Positions 1 to 6,883 of a stretch of 64,000 nt of DNA are shown piece after piece. The stretch comes from Cellulomonas cellasea (GTDB lineage Bacteria; Actinomycetota; Actinomycetes; Actinomycetales; Cellulomonadaceae): contig NZ_JAUDBQ010000014.1 of assembly GCF_030372105.1 (NCBI RefSeq), positions 1-64,000 of the forward strand, written 5' to 3'. How positions within the stretch are numbered: position 1 is the stretch's first letter; every line of letters starts with the position of its first letter. A program made the translations under genes and the position numbers. The notes below the pieces were generated by a model. The model saw nothing but the letters and a program-made list of their open reading frames with translations, had not been told where the DNA came from and did no database searches.

Positions 1-675
1 GCGAACCTGGTGCCGGTGGTGCCCGATCGGGATCCGCGGGCGCTGGACGCGTTCGCCGCGCTGGGCCGCACGCAGGGCCGGCGCGCGTCGTCCATCGTGG
101 GCGAGGCGTCGGTGGTGCTCGGCCTGTGGGAGCGGTTGGCCGAGTCGTGGCCCCGCGCGCGCGAGGTGCGCGCCGACCAGCCGTCGTTCGTGATCGACCG
201 CGACCCGGACGTGCCGGCCGACCCGCAGGTGCGGCGCACGACTCCCGCGGACTACGAGGTGGTGCTCCCGGCGTGCGTGCGCATGTTCGTGGAGGAGGTC
301 GGGTACTCGCCGGTCTCCGGCAGCGGAGTGGGCCCGTATGAGACGCGCGTGCGCACCCTGATCGCCGAGGGGTGGTCGTTCGCCCGGTTCGAGCCCGGGC
401 AGGGGCCGGCGGGGAGCCCGGGGAGCGTGGTGTTCAAGGCGGAGCTGGGCGCCGTCGCCGGGGGAGTGGCGCAGGTGCAGGGCGTGTGGGTGACGCCGGG
501 GCGCCGCGGCGAGGGGCTGTCGAAGGCGGGGATGGCGGCAGTGGTGGAGGCGGCCCGCCGGGACGTCGCCCCGATCGTGTCCCTGTACGCGAACCACTAC
601 AACGAGCGCGCGCTCGCCGCCTACCGGGCGGTCGGATTCGAGCAGGTCGGCACCTACGCCACGGTGTTGTTCTAG
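1..675 (+). CDS. DUF4081 / GNAT-family N-acetyltransferase, 5' end cut by window
   Basis: The reading frame is open from base 1, so the N-terminus lies outside the window and 224 residues remain. The first part, up to about residue 75, resembles the DUF4081 domain that precedes the acetyltransferase fold in an actinobacterial family. The C-terminal half is a GNAT domain: a beta strand with VWVTPGRRGEGLSKAG gives the acetyl-CoA pyrophosphate loop, and NERALAAYRAVGFEQVG is the usual closing motif. Family members are commonly near 280 residues, which fits a loss of about 50-60 residues. The substrate is unknown. It converges on the DNA glycosylase gene, with only five bases between the stops. 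Confidence 0.8.
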   Translation, partial: ANLVPVVPDRDPRALDAFAALGRTQGRRASSIVGEASVVLGLWERLAESWPRAREVRADQPSFVIDRDPDVPADPQVRRTTPADYEVVLPACVRMFVEEVGYSPVSGSGVGPYETRVRTLIAEGWSFARFEPGQGPAGSPGSVVFKAELGAVAGGVAQVQGVWVTPGRRGEGLSKAGMAAVVEAARRDVAPIVSLYANHYNERALAAYRAVGFEQVGTYATVLF

Positions 676-680
676 GGCGC

Positions 681-1571
681 TCAGCGCAGCAGCCGCGACA
701 TCCGGCGGTCCGCGAGCACCTGCCCGCCCGTCTGGCACGTCGGGCAATACTGCAGCGACGAGTCGGCGAACGACACCTCCCGCACCGTGTCGCCGCACGG
801 CACGCCGTCGGCGCCCGGGCACGGCTGCCCAGTGCGGCCGTGCACGCGCATCCCGCGCCGCTTGGCGTCCTTGAGCTCGGCGGCGGGTTGCCCGGTCGCG
901 GCGGCGACCGCCTCGGTGAGCACGTCCACCACCGCGCGGTGCAGCGCCGCCGTGCGCTCCGCGTCAAAGGACCGCGTCGGGGCGAACGGGCTGGTCCGGG
1001 CCGCGTGCAGGATCTCGTCGGAGTAGGCGTTGCCGATGCCGGCGATCGTGCCCTGATCCCGCAGCAGGCCCTTGACCCGCTGGTTGCGCGCCGCGAGCAG
1101 CTCGCCGAGGCGCTCGGCGGTGAACTCCGGCGACAGTGGCTCCACGCCGAGCGTCGCGATCGCCCGCACCTGGGCCGGGTCGTCCACGATGTGCGCCGCG
1201 AGCCGTTTGCGGGTCCCCGCCTCGGTGAGGTCGAAGCCCGAGCCGTCGTCCAGCCGCACCCGCAGCGCGATGGGGGAGCGCCCCGGGCGGATGACCGTGC
1301 CGGGAACCCGCTCATGCCAACGCAGCCAGCCCGCCCTCGCGAGGTGCACGACGAGGTGCAGCGGGCCGGCGCCCTCGTCGGCGAGCACCAGGTCGAGCCA
1401 CTTGCCGTGCCTCGCCACATCCACGACGCGCTGTCCGACCAGCGCGTCGGGCCCGGGGGAGAAGGTCTTCAGGGCGCTGATCGCGCCGACCTCGACGCCG
1501 GTGACCGTGCGGCCGCCGGCCCGCGCGCGCAGGAAGTCCGCCAGCGCGTCGACCTCGGGCAGCTCGGGCAT
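681..1571 (-). CDS. Fpg/Nei-family DNA glycosylase
   Basis: Base-excision repair enzyme that removes oxidised bases and cuts the backbone. The 296-residue protein starts with MPELPEVD, the hallmark Fpg N-terminus in which Pro2 is the Schiff-base nucleophile and Glu3 the catalytic acid. A helix-two-turn-helix segment lies around residues 170-200 (KGLLRDQGTIAGIGNAYSDE). The C-terminus carries four cysteines (PCPG, VPCG, YCPTC) of a zinc finger. The start is fixed by this N-terminus, since Pro2 must follow the initiator Met. It is divergent from proS with 93 bases between. Whether it prefers 8-oxoG (MutM) or pyrimidine lesions (Nei) cannot be told here; a second family member lies at 34987-35802. 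Confidence 0.9.
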   Translation of the reverse strand: MPELPEVDALADFLRARAGGRTVTGVEVGAISALKTFSPGPDALVGQRVVDVARHGKWLDLVLADEGAGPLHLVVHLARAGWLRWHERVPGTVIRPGRSPIALRVRLDDGSGFDLTEAGTRKRLAAHIVDDPAQVRAIATLGVEPLSPEFTAERLGELLAARNQRVKGLLRDQGTIAGIGNAYSDEILHAARTSPFAPTRSFDAERTAALHRAVVDVLTEAVAAATGQPAAELKDAKRRGMRVHGRTGQPCPGADGVPCGDTVREVSFADSSLQYCPTCQTGGQVLADRRMSRLLR

Positions 1572-1664
1572 GGGCCCATCGTCGCGCCCGGCGCTCACAT
1601 TCCGCACGGGCTGCGGGGCAGTGGGCCGCGCAGGGCGCCCATGTCGCGGCACTAGGCTCAGCGC

Positions 1665-3470
1665 ATGCTGCTTCGCCTCTCCACGCTCTTCGTCCGCACC
1701 CTGCGCGAGGACCCGGCCGACGCCGAGGTCGCGAGCCACCGGCTCCTCGTCCGCGCCGGCTACATCCGCCGCGCCGCCCCCGGCATCTACACGTGGCTGC
1801 CGCTCGGCCTGCGCGTGCTGGCGAAGGTGGAGCAGGTGGTCCGCGAGGAGATGGACGCCGCCGGCGCGCAGGAGGTCCACTTCCCGGCGCTGCTGCCCAA
1901 GGAGCCCTACGAGGCCACCGGCCGCTGGGCCGAGTACGGCCCCAACATCTTCCGGCTCAAGGACCGCAAGGGCGGGGACTACCTGCTGGCGCCCACGCAC
2001 GAGGAGATGTTCACGCTCCTGGTGAAGGACCTGTACTCGTCGTACAAGGACCTGCCGCTCGCGCTCTACCAGATCCAGACGAAGTACCGCGACGAGGCGC
2101 GCCCCCGCGCCGGGCTGATCCGCGGGCGCGAGTTCATCATGAAGGACGCCTACTCCTTCGACGTCGACGACGCCGGCCTGGAGGCCTCCTACCAGCGCCA
2201 GCGCGACGCCTACCAGCGCATCTTCAACCGACTGGGCCTGGAGCACGTCATCGTCGCCGCGACGTCCGGGGCGATGGGCGGCTCGCGCAGCGAGGAGTTC
2301 CTGCACCCGACGGCCATCGGCGAGGACACGTTCGTGCGCTCGCCCGGCGGCTACGCGGCCAACGTCGAGGCCGTCACGACTGTGGTCCCCGAGGCGATCC
2401 CGTACGACGGCGCCCCCGCCGCGCACGTCGAGGACACGCCCGACACCCCCACCATCGACACCCTCGTCGCCCTGGCCAATGAGCGCTTCCCGCGCGCCGA
2501 GGGCGAGTGGACGGCCGCCGACACCCTCAAGAACGTGGTGCTCGCGCTCGTGCAGCCCACCGGCGAGCGCGAGCTCGTGGTGATCGGCCTCCCCGGCGAC
2601 CGCGAGGTCGACCTCAAGCGCCTCGAGGCCGCCGTGGCCCCCGCCGAGGTGGAGCCCGCGACCGACGCCGACTTCGCCGCCCACCCCGAGCTGGTCAAGG
2701 GGTACATCGGGCCGTCGGTGCTCGGCCCCAACGCCGGCGTCGACGAGGACGGCCGCTCGCTGGGCGTCCGCTACCTGCTCGACCCGCGCGTCGTGTCCGG
2801 CACCCGGTGGATCACCGGCGCGAACGAGCCGGGCCGCCATGTCTTCGACCTCGTCGCCGGCCGGGACTTCACCGCTGACGGCACAGTCGAGGCCGCTGAG
2901 GTCCGCGCGGGCGACCCCGCCCCCGACGGCTCCGGCCCGCTCGAGCTGGCGCGCGGCATCGAGATCGGCCACATCTTCGCCCTCGGCCGCAAGTACGCGC
3001 AGGCGCTCGGCCTGACGGTGCTCGACCAGAACGGCAAGGCGCAGGTCGTCACGATGGGCTCCTACGGCATCGGCGTCACGCGCGTCCTGGCGGCCCTCGC
3101 CGAGGCCAACCACGACGACAAGGGCCTGGCCTGGCCCGCCGGAGTCGCCCCCGCGCACGTGCACGTCGTCGCCACCGGCAAGGACGCCGCCGTCTTCGCG
3201 GCCGCTGAGGAGCTCGCGTCGACCCTGTCCGCGCGCGGCGTCGAGGTCATCTACGACGACCGTCCGAAGGTGTCGCCTGGCGTCAAGTTCGCCGACGCCG
3301 AGCTCTTCGGGGTGCCGTTGGTCGTGGTGGTGGGCCGCGGCCTCGCCGAGGGCGTGGTCGAGGTGCGACCGCGCGTCGCGGGCCCCGACGGCCCCGCCGC
3401 CGAGCAGGTGCCCGTCGAGCAGGCGGCCGACCGCGTCGTCGAGCTGGTGGACGGCCTGCTCGGCCGCTGA
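1665..3470 (+). CDS. proS: Prolyl-tRNA synthetase
   Basis: Charges tRNA-Pro with proline in the cytoplasm. The 601-residue protein shows the class II motifs: motif 1 around [13 protein letters not shown] (residue 32 on), motif 2 around [16 protein letters not shown] (about 140), and motif 3 with [14 protein letters not shown] (about 465). A YbaK-like editing insertion that clears mischarged alanine spans about residues 240-370 ([11 protein letters not shown] and on). The anticodon-binding domain follows. Length and insertion show the bacterial long form. ATG at 1665 gives the expected [15 protein letters not shown] start. It stands alone, facing a DUF4439 lipoprotein gene, with a strong hairpin between the two stops. 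Confidence 0.97.
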   Translation: MLLRLSTLFVRTLREDPADAEVASHRLLVRAGYIRRAAPGIYTWLPLGLRVLAKVEQVVREEMDAAGAQEVHFPALLPKEPYEATGRWAEYGPNIFRLKDRKGGDYLLAPTHEEMFTLLVKDLYSSYKDLPLALYQIQTKYRDEARPRAGLIRGREFIMKDAYSFDVDDAGLEASYQRQRDAYQRIFNRLGLEHVIVAATSGAMGGSRSEEFLHPTAIGEDTFVRSPGGYAANVEAVTTVVPEAIPYDGAPAAHVEDTPDTPTIDTLVALANERFPRAEGEWTAADTLKNVVLALVQPTGERELVVIGLPGDREVDLKRLEAAVAPAEVEPATDADFAAHPELVKGYIGPSVLGPNAGVDEDGRSLGVRYLLDPRVVSGTRWITGANEPGRHVFDLVAGRDFTADGTVEAAEVRAGDPAPDGSGPLELARGIEIGHIFALGRKYAQALGLTVLDQNGKAQVVTMGSYGIGVTRVLAALAEANHDDKGLAWPAGVAPAHVHVVATGKDAAVFAAAEELASTLSARGVEVIYDDRPKVSPGVKFADAELFGVPLVVVVGRGLAEGVVEVRPRVAGPDGPAAEQVPVEQAADRVVELVDGLLGR

Positions 3471-3488
3471 CAGGCCCCGCGTCGCGGC

Positions 3489-3532
3489 GCTGAGGCGCCC
3501 GCCCGCCCGACTGGGCCGGCGGGCGCCTCAGC
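3489..3532. terminator. Bidirectional hairpin terminator between proS and DUF4439 gene
   Basis: Perfect 15-bp inverted repeat, GCTGAGGCGCCCGCC at 3489-3503 with its complement at 3518-3532. An inner GCCC/GGGC stem extends it, leaving a four-base loop. It lies between two convergent stops (3470 and 3553), so it can end transcripts from both sides. There is no T-run, as is usual in very GC-rich genomes. Confidence 0.7.
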
Positions 3533-3552
3533 AGCCCTCAGTGCCTCAGCCC

Positions 3553-4581
3553 TCAGCCGAGGGCGACCTGCGCGGCCTGCTCGGGCAGTCCCGGGAACGC
3601 CGTCGGCTCGGCGCCCCAGACGGCGGCGTCCGACGTGGCCTGCCGCAGCGCGTCCACGGCTGACGTGCGCGTGCCGGTGGCCGCCTCCGCCGCGAGGTTC
3701 GCGTACCCGGCCGCCAGGGACATCTCGATCGAACGGGCCAGCTCCACCGCGACGGCAGGGTCGTCGAGCCCTGTGGGCAGCGCGTACGCGAGGCGGCGCG
3801 GATCCGAGCCCGAGGAGACGAGGCCGGAGGTGTCGGCCCACACCTGGGCCCGCGCACGGTGCTGGGCCGCCCTGGCCTGAGCCTCGGCGCGCTGGCCGTC
3901 GGCGAGCTTCGCCGCGATCACCTCGAACGCGTACCCGGCCTCGTCCTCAGCGAGCACGAGCGCCGACAGGACTGTGAGATCCACGGCCCCGGGGGCCGGC
4001 GCCGGGTCGAAAGCAGGTGTGACACCGGCGGGGGCCTCGACGCCCAGCGCCCCCGCGAGGCGGACGGCGAGCTCCGCGCGGGCGGTCGACACCGACGCGA
4101 GCAGGCGCGCGAGCCCGCCCGAGGCGGCGCTGTTCGCGTCGGCGCGGGCTGTGAGTGTTGTCACAGCGAGCAGTGCGAGCACGTCGCCCGGCAGGACGAT
4201 GGGCGGCGCCGAGGACGCCGTCTCCGGCAGCGCCCCGTCGGTCTCCAGGCCTGAGTCGTACACCCCGCCGAGCTGCTCGCTGTGCAGGTCGGAGAACTCC
4301 GCGACGGACCCGAGCGCCTGCGCGACCGCGTCGTCGTCGGCGGCGGGGCTGAGGGCGGCGACGCGCGCGTGCTCGGCGAGCATCGCGGCGTCCTCCACCG
4401 TCCGGCTGCGCGTCAGCTCGGCGGCGTCGGGCTGGGGCGCCTGCGGGGCAGGCGACTCGAGCCGCAGGTCGCACCCCGTCAACAGCAGCGCCGCCGCCAG
4501 CACGGCGACGACGAGCCGTCGCGCGCCGGGCAGGCGGCTCGCTGCGGGGCGCGCGGTCGGGGTGTGGCGGGTCGCGGTCAT
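3553..4581 (-). CDS. DUF4439 ferritin-like-domain lipoprotein
   Basis: A 342-residue exported lipoprotein of unknown role. The start at 4581 gives a basic N-terminus, a hydrophobic stretch (RRLVVAVLAAALLLTGC) and a lipobox with the acylated cysteine at residue 37. The rest is alanine-rich and helical. Residues from about 200 to the end (AVDLTVLSALVLAEDEAGYAFEV, AQHRARAQ) match what I know as DUF4439, a four-helix ferritin-like fold found in actinobacteria. A longer frame reaches 4662, but its extra residues are arginine-rich and would bury the signal peptide. It is divergent from rimP. Annotation beyond the domain name is not possible from sequence alone. Confidence 0.75.
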   Translation of the reverse strand: MTATRHTPTARPAASRLPGARRLVVAVLAAALLLTGCDLRLESPAPQAPQPDAAELTRSRTVEDAAMLAEHARVAALSPAADDDAVAQALGSVAEFSDLHSEQLGGVYDSGLETDGALPETASSAPPIVLPGDVLALLAVTTLTARADANSAASGGLARLLASVSTARAELAVRLAGALGVEAPAGVTPAFDPAPAPGAVDLTVLSALVLAEDEAGYAFEVIAAKLADGQRAEAQARAAQHRARAQVWADTSGLVSSGSDPRRLAYALPTGLDDPAVAVELARSIEMSLAAGYANLAAEAATGTRTSAVDALRQATSDAAVWGAEPTAFPGLPEQAAQVALG

Positions 4582-4709
4582 CGCGGTGATCCTGCCATGT
4601 CGGTGGCGCCGTCCGGCAGGCGTGCGCGGACTCGTTACGCTGGACCCCTCACAACAACACAAGGGTCGACACCACGCAGGTGACCCGCTGGAGCCGACAG
4701 GAGGCGATC

Positions 4710-5291
4710 ATGCCCGCGCCAGCAACAGCGCAACGGGTCCGGGACGTCGTGGAGCCACTCGTGAGCGCCGCAGGCCTCGTGATCGAGGAGATCGAGGTGG
4801 TCCGCGCCGGCAAGGCGTCGGTCGTCCGGATCCTGGTGGACCTCGAGGAGGACGCCGAGGGCGGACTCGACCTCGAGGACGTCGCCGAGGTCTCGCAGGC
4901 GATCTCCGACGCGCTGGACGCCGCCGCCGTCGTGGGCGGCGAGCACACGCTGGAGGTGTCGAGCCCGGGGGTGGGGCGCGCGCTCACCGAGCGCCGCCAC
5001 TTCACCCGCGCCCGCGGCCGGATGATGACTCTCACCCGCACCGACGGCTCGACGCTGCGCGGCCGGCTCGACGACGTGGACCGCACGGCGCCGGACGCCG
5101 CCGAGTTGGTCCTCATCCCCGAGACGCCGGGGCTGAAGGGGCGACCGCCCAAGGTGGGGGCCCCGGTCCGTGTGCCGCTCGCAGCGGTGCGCGAGGGCCG
5201 GGTCGAAGTGGAGATGGGACGGCTCGCCGAGGTGTCCGACGACGAGGACGACGACGCGCAGGACGCGACGTCGGCAGGACAGGAGAGCTGA
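4710..5291 (+). CDS. rimP: Ribosome maturation factor RimP
   Basis: Needed for assembly of the 30S subunit. The 193-residue protein has the RimP N-terminal domain ([21 protein letters not shown]) and the diagnostic [16 protein letters not shown] segment near residue 90, then the SH3-like C-terminal domain. The tail is acidic (EDDDAQD) and variable in the family. ATG at 4710 is preceded by AGGAGG at 4699-4704. A possible start 30 bases upstream lacks such a site. It is the first gene of the rimP-nusA-ylxR-infB block, and nusA starts one base after its stop, so translation is probably coupled. Confidence 0.93.
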   Translation: MPAPATAQRVRDVVEPLVSAAGLVIEEIEVVRAGKASVVRILVDLEEDAEGGLDLEDVAEVSQAISDALDAAAVVGGEHTLEVSSPGVGRALTERRHFTRARGRMMTLTRTDGSTLRGRLDDVDRTAPDAAELVLIPETPGLKGRPPKVGAPVRVPLAAVREGRVEVEMGRLAEVSDDEDDDAQDATSAGQES

Positions 5292-5292
5292 C

Positions 5293-6366
5293 GTGGACAT
5301 CGACATGCATGCGCTGAGGATGCTGGAGCGCGAACGCGACATCAGCCTGGGGGTGCTGGTCTCGGCGATCGAGCAGGCATTGCTCTCCGCCTACCACCGC
5401 ACGCCCGGCGCACAGGCCGTCGCCCGGGTCGAGCTCGACCAGGCGACCGGGCACGTGACCGTGTGGGCGCGCGAGGAGATCACGCCGAAGGCGCCCGAGG
5501 GCGACGTCGAGGGCGAGGCGCCGCCGCAGGCGGTGGTGCTGGGGCCCGAGTTCGACGACACCCCTGCCGGGTTCGGGCGGATCGCCACGGCGACGGCGCG
5601 CCAGGTCATCGTGCAGCGGCTGCGGGACGCCGAGGACGACCAGGTCCTCGGCGCGTTCCGCGGCAAGGAGGGCGAGGTGCTCGGCGGCGTCATCCAGCAG
5701 GGCCGGGACCCGCGCGTGGTGCTCGTGGAGGTGCGTGGCACGGAGGCTGTGCTGCCCGCCCACGAGCAGGTCCCCACCGAGCAGTACGTGCATGGCGAGC
5801 GGTTGCGGGCGTTGGTGCTCGATGTCTCCCGCGGCGCGAAGGGCCCGCAGATCACGCTCTCGCGGACCCACCCGAACCTGGTCCGCCAGCTCTTCGCGCT
5901 GGAGGTCCCCGAGGTGGCCGACGGCTCGGTGGAGATCATGGCCATCGCCCGCGAGGCGGGCCACCGCACCAAGATGGCGGTGCGGACCCGGGTGCAGGGG
6001 CTCAACGCGAAGGGCGCCTGCATCGGCCCGATGGGCGCGCGGGTGCGCGCTGTCATGTCCGAGCTGCACGGCGAGAAGATCGACATCGTCGACTACTCCG
6101 ACGACCCGGCTGAGATGGTCGCGCACGCGCTCTCGCCCGCTCGTGTGCTCTCCGTCACTGTGGTCGACCCGGAGGCCCGCGCGGCCCGGGTGATCGTGCC
6201 CGACTACCAGCTGTCGCTGGCGATCGGCAAGGAGGGCCAGAACGCGCGGCTCGCGGCCAAGCTGACGGGTTGGCGCATCGACATCCGCTCCGACGCCGCC
6301 GAGGCCGCGGCCTCGGATCAGGACGACGCGACGGGGCAGGGCGCCGGCTCCGGTCACGGCCGGTGA
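5293..6366 (+). CDS. nusA: Transcription termination/antitermination factor NusA
   Basis: Binds RNA polymerase and nascent RNA to control pausing, termination and antitermination. The 357-residue product holds the N-terminal polymerase-binding domain ([19 protein letters not shown]), an S1 domain (about 125-200, [17 protein letters not shown]), and two KH domains, the second with the [20 protein letters not shown] signature near 310. It lacks the C-terminal acidic repeats of E. coli NusA, as in other actinobacteria. The GTG at 5293 is preferred because AGGAGAG lies five bases upstream; ATG at 5305 is an alternative. The GTGA at its end overlaps a possible early start of ylxR. Confidence 0.95.
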   Translation: MDIDMHALRMLERERDISLGVLVSAIEQALLSAYHRTPGAQAVARVELDQATGHVTVWAREEITPKAPEGDVEGEAPPQAVVLGPEFDDTPAGFGRIATATARQVIVQRLRDAEDDQVLGAFRGKEGEVLGGVIQQGRDPRVVLVEVRGTEAVLPAHEQVPTEQYVHGERLRALVLDVSRGAKGPQITLSRTHPNLVRQLFALEVPEVADGSVEIMAIAREAGHRTKMAVRTRVQGLNAKGACIGPMGARVRAVMSELHGEKIDIVDYSDDPAEMVAHALSPARVLSVTVVDPEARAARVIVPDYQLSLAIGKEGQNARLAAKLTGWRIDIRSDAAEAAASDQDDATGQGAGSGHGR

Positions 6367-6458
6367 CACGGCGCGGTAGACTCTCCGAGGCTGGGCCGGA
6401 CGCCCGGCTCTCCTCCTCGAGCCAGCCGAGCTCCGCCACGTCGAGTGGCGAGGGCCCG

Positions 6459-6749
6459 GTGCGCACGTGTGTGGGGTGCCGGTCGGCCGACCTGAGGTCG
6501 GTCCTGTTGAGGACGGTCGTCCACACGGACGGCGCGGGGAATCCTGTGCTGGTCGTCGACGTCGACCGGCGTCTTCCGGGCCGGGGGGCGTGGCTGCACC
6601 CCGATCCTCGTTGTCTCGAGCTCGCCGAACGCCGCCGTGCGTTCCCGCGGGCCCTGCGTGTCGCAGGGCCGCTGGACGTCCGGCCGGTGCAGGCGCACCT
6701 CGAGGCCGCAAGGCATCACCAGCTCCCGGGTCCGAGCCCGGAAGCGTAG
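6459..6749 (+). CDS. ylxR: YlxR-family RNA-binding protein (DUF448)
   Basis: Small basic protein usually encoded between nusA and infB. The signature GPVRTCVGCR is present at the N-terminus, followed by GRGAWLHPDPRCLELAERRRAF, the conserved second half of the fold. The chosen GTG at 6459 makes 96 residues and has GAGG a few bases upstream. The same frame is open back to a GTG at 6363 that overlaps the nusA stop (GTGA), which would add 32 poorly conserved residues; the choice is not certain. In some bacteria YlxR binds RNase P RNA and affects transcription; that role here is inference from the family. Confidence 0.85.
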   Translation: MRTCVGCRSADLRSVLLRTVVHTDGAGNPVLVVDVDRRLPGRGAWLHPDPRCLELAERRRAFPRALRVAGPLDVRPVQAHLEAARHHQLPGPSPEA

Positions 6750-6759
6750 AACCGTCGAC

Positions 6760-6798
6760 ATGGGAAGCGGGTTTGAGAAGCCGATGGCTGCCCGATGA
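6760..6798 (+). CDS. Leader mini-ORF 1 (12 residues)
   Basis: ATG at 6760, ten bases after the ylxR stop, encodes MGSGFEKPMAAR. An in-frame ATG at 6784 would give only MAAR. The stop TGA (6796-6798) overlaps the next ATG at 6795. There is no clear ribosome binding site, so entry by ribosomes finishing ylxR is likely. Confidence 0.4.
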   Translation: MGSGFEKPMAAR

Positions 6799-6812
6799 GC
6801 ACGCACCGATGA
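6795..6812 (+). CDS. Leader mini-ORF 2 (MSTHR)
   Basis: ATG AGC ACG CAC CGA TGA. The start overlaps the stop of mini-ORF 1 and the stop overlaps the start of mini-ORF 3 (ATGA at both junctions). First unit of a 14-base tandem repeat. Confidence 0.4.
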   Translation: MSTHR

Positions 6813-6826
6813 GTACCCAGCGATGA
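6809..6826 (+). CDS. Leader mini-ORF 3 (MSTQR)
   Basis: ATG AGT ACC CAG CGA TGA. Serine and threonine are kept relative to mini-ORF 2 with different codons (AGT/AGC, ACC/ACG), a small hint that the peptide matters. ATGA overlaps on both sides. Confidence 0.4.
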   Translation: MSTQR

Positions 6827-6840
6827 GTACCCAGCACTAA
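6823..6840 (+). CDS. Leader mini-ORF 4 (MSTQH)
   Basis: ATG AGT ACC CAG CAC TAA. Last unit of the chain; it ends on TAA just four bases before the 5' arm of hairpin A, so a ribosome stopping here would cover that arm. The infB start lies 43 bases further on. Confidence 0.4.
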
Positions 6841-6883
6841 CGACGGTCCGACCCTGTCTTGGGCGGACCGAGACAGGAGAGAT

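Larger units (their letters stand above)
6760..6883 (+). promoter_or_regulatory. infB leader: chain of overlapping mini-ORFs and alternative hairpins
   Basis: The 134 bases between ylxR and infB hold four very short ORFs joined by ATGA stop-start overlaps (6760-6840). Two hairpins that cannot form together follow. Hairpin A pairs CGGTCCG at 6844-6850 with CGGACCG at 6864-6870, with an inner CCC/GGG stem. Hairpin B pairs CCTGTCT at 6853-6859 with AGACAGG at 6871-6877 and covers the infB ribosome binding site (AGGAG, 6875-6879). This layout is what a translation-sensing attenuator would look like. The regulation is inferred; the overlaps and pairings are read directly. Confidence 0.6.

Noticed and set aside
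681-3164. An 827-codon open frame on the reverse strand covering proS
   Set aside because: Only the part from 1571 down is the real glycosylase. The rest is antisense to proS and repetitive in Asp/Val/Gly, a product of GC-rich codon bias.
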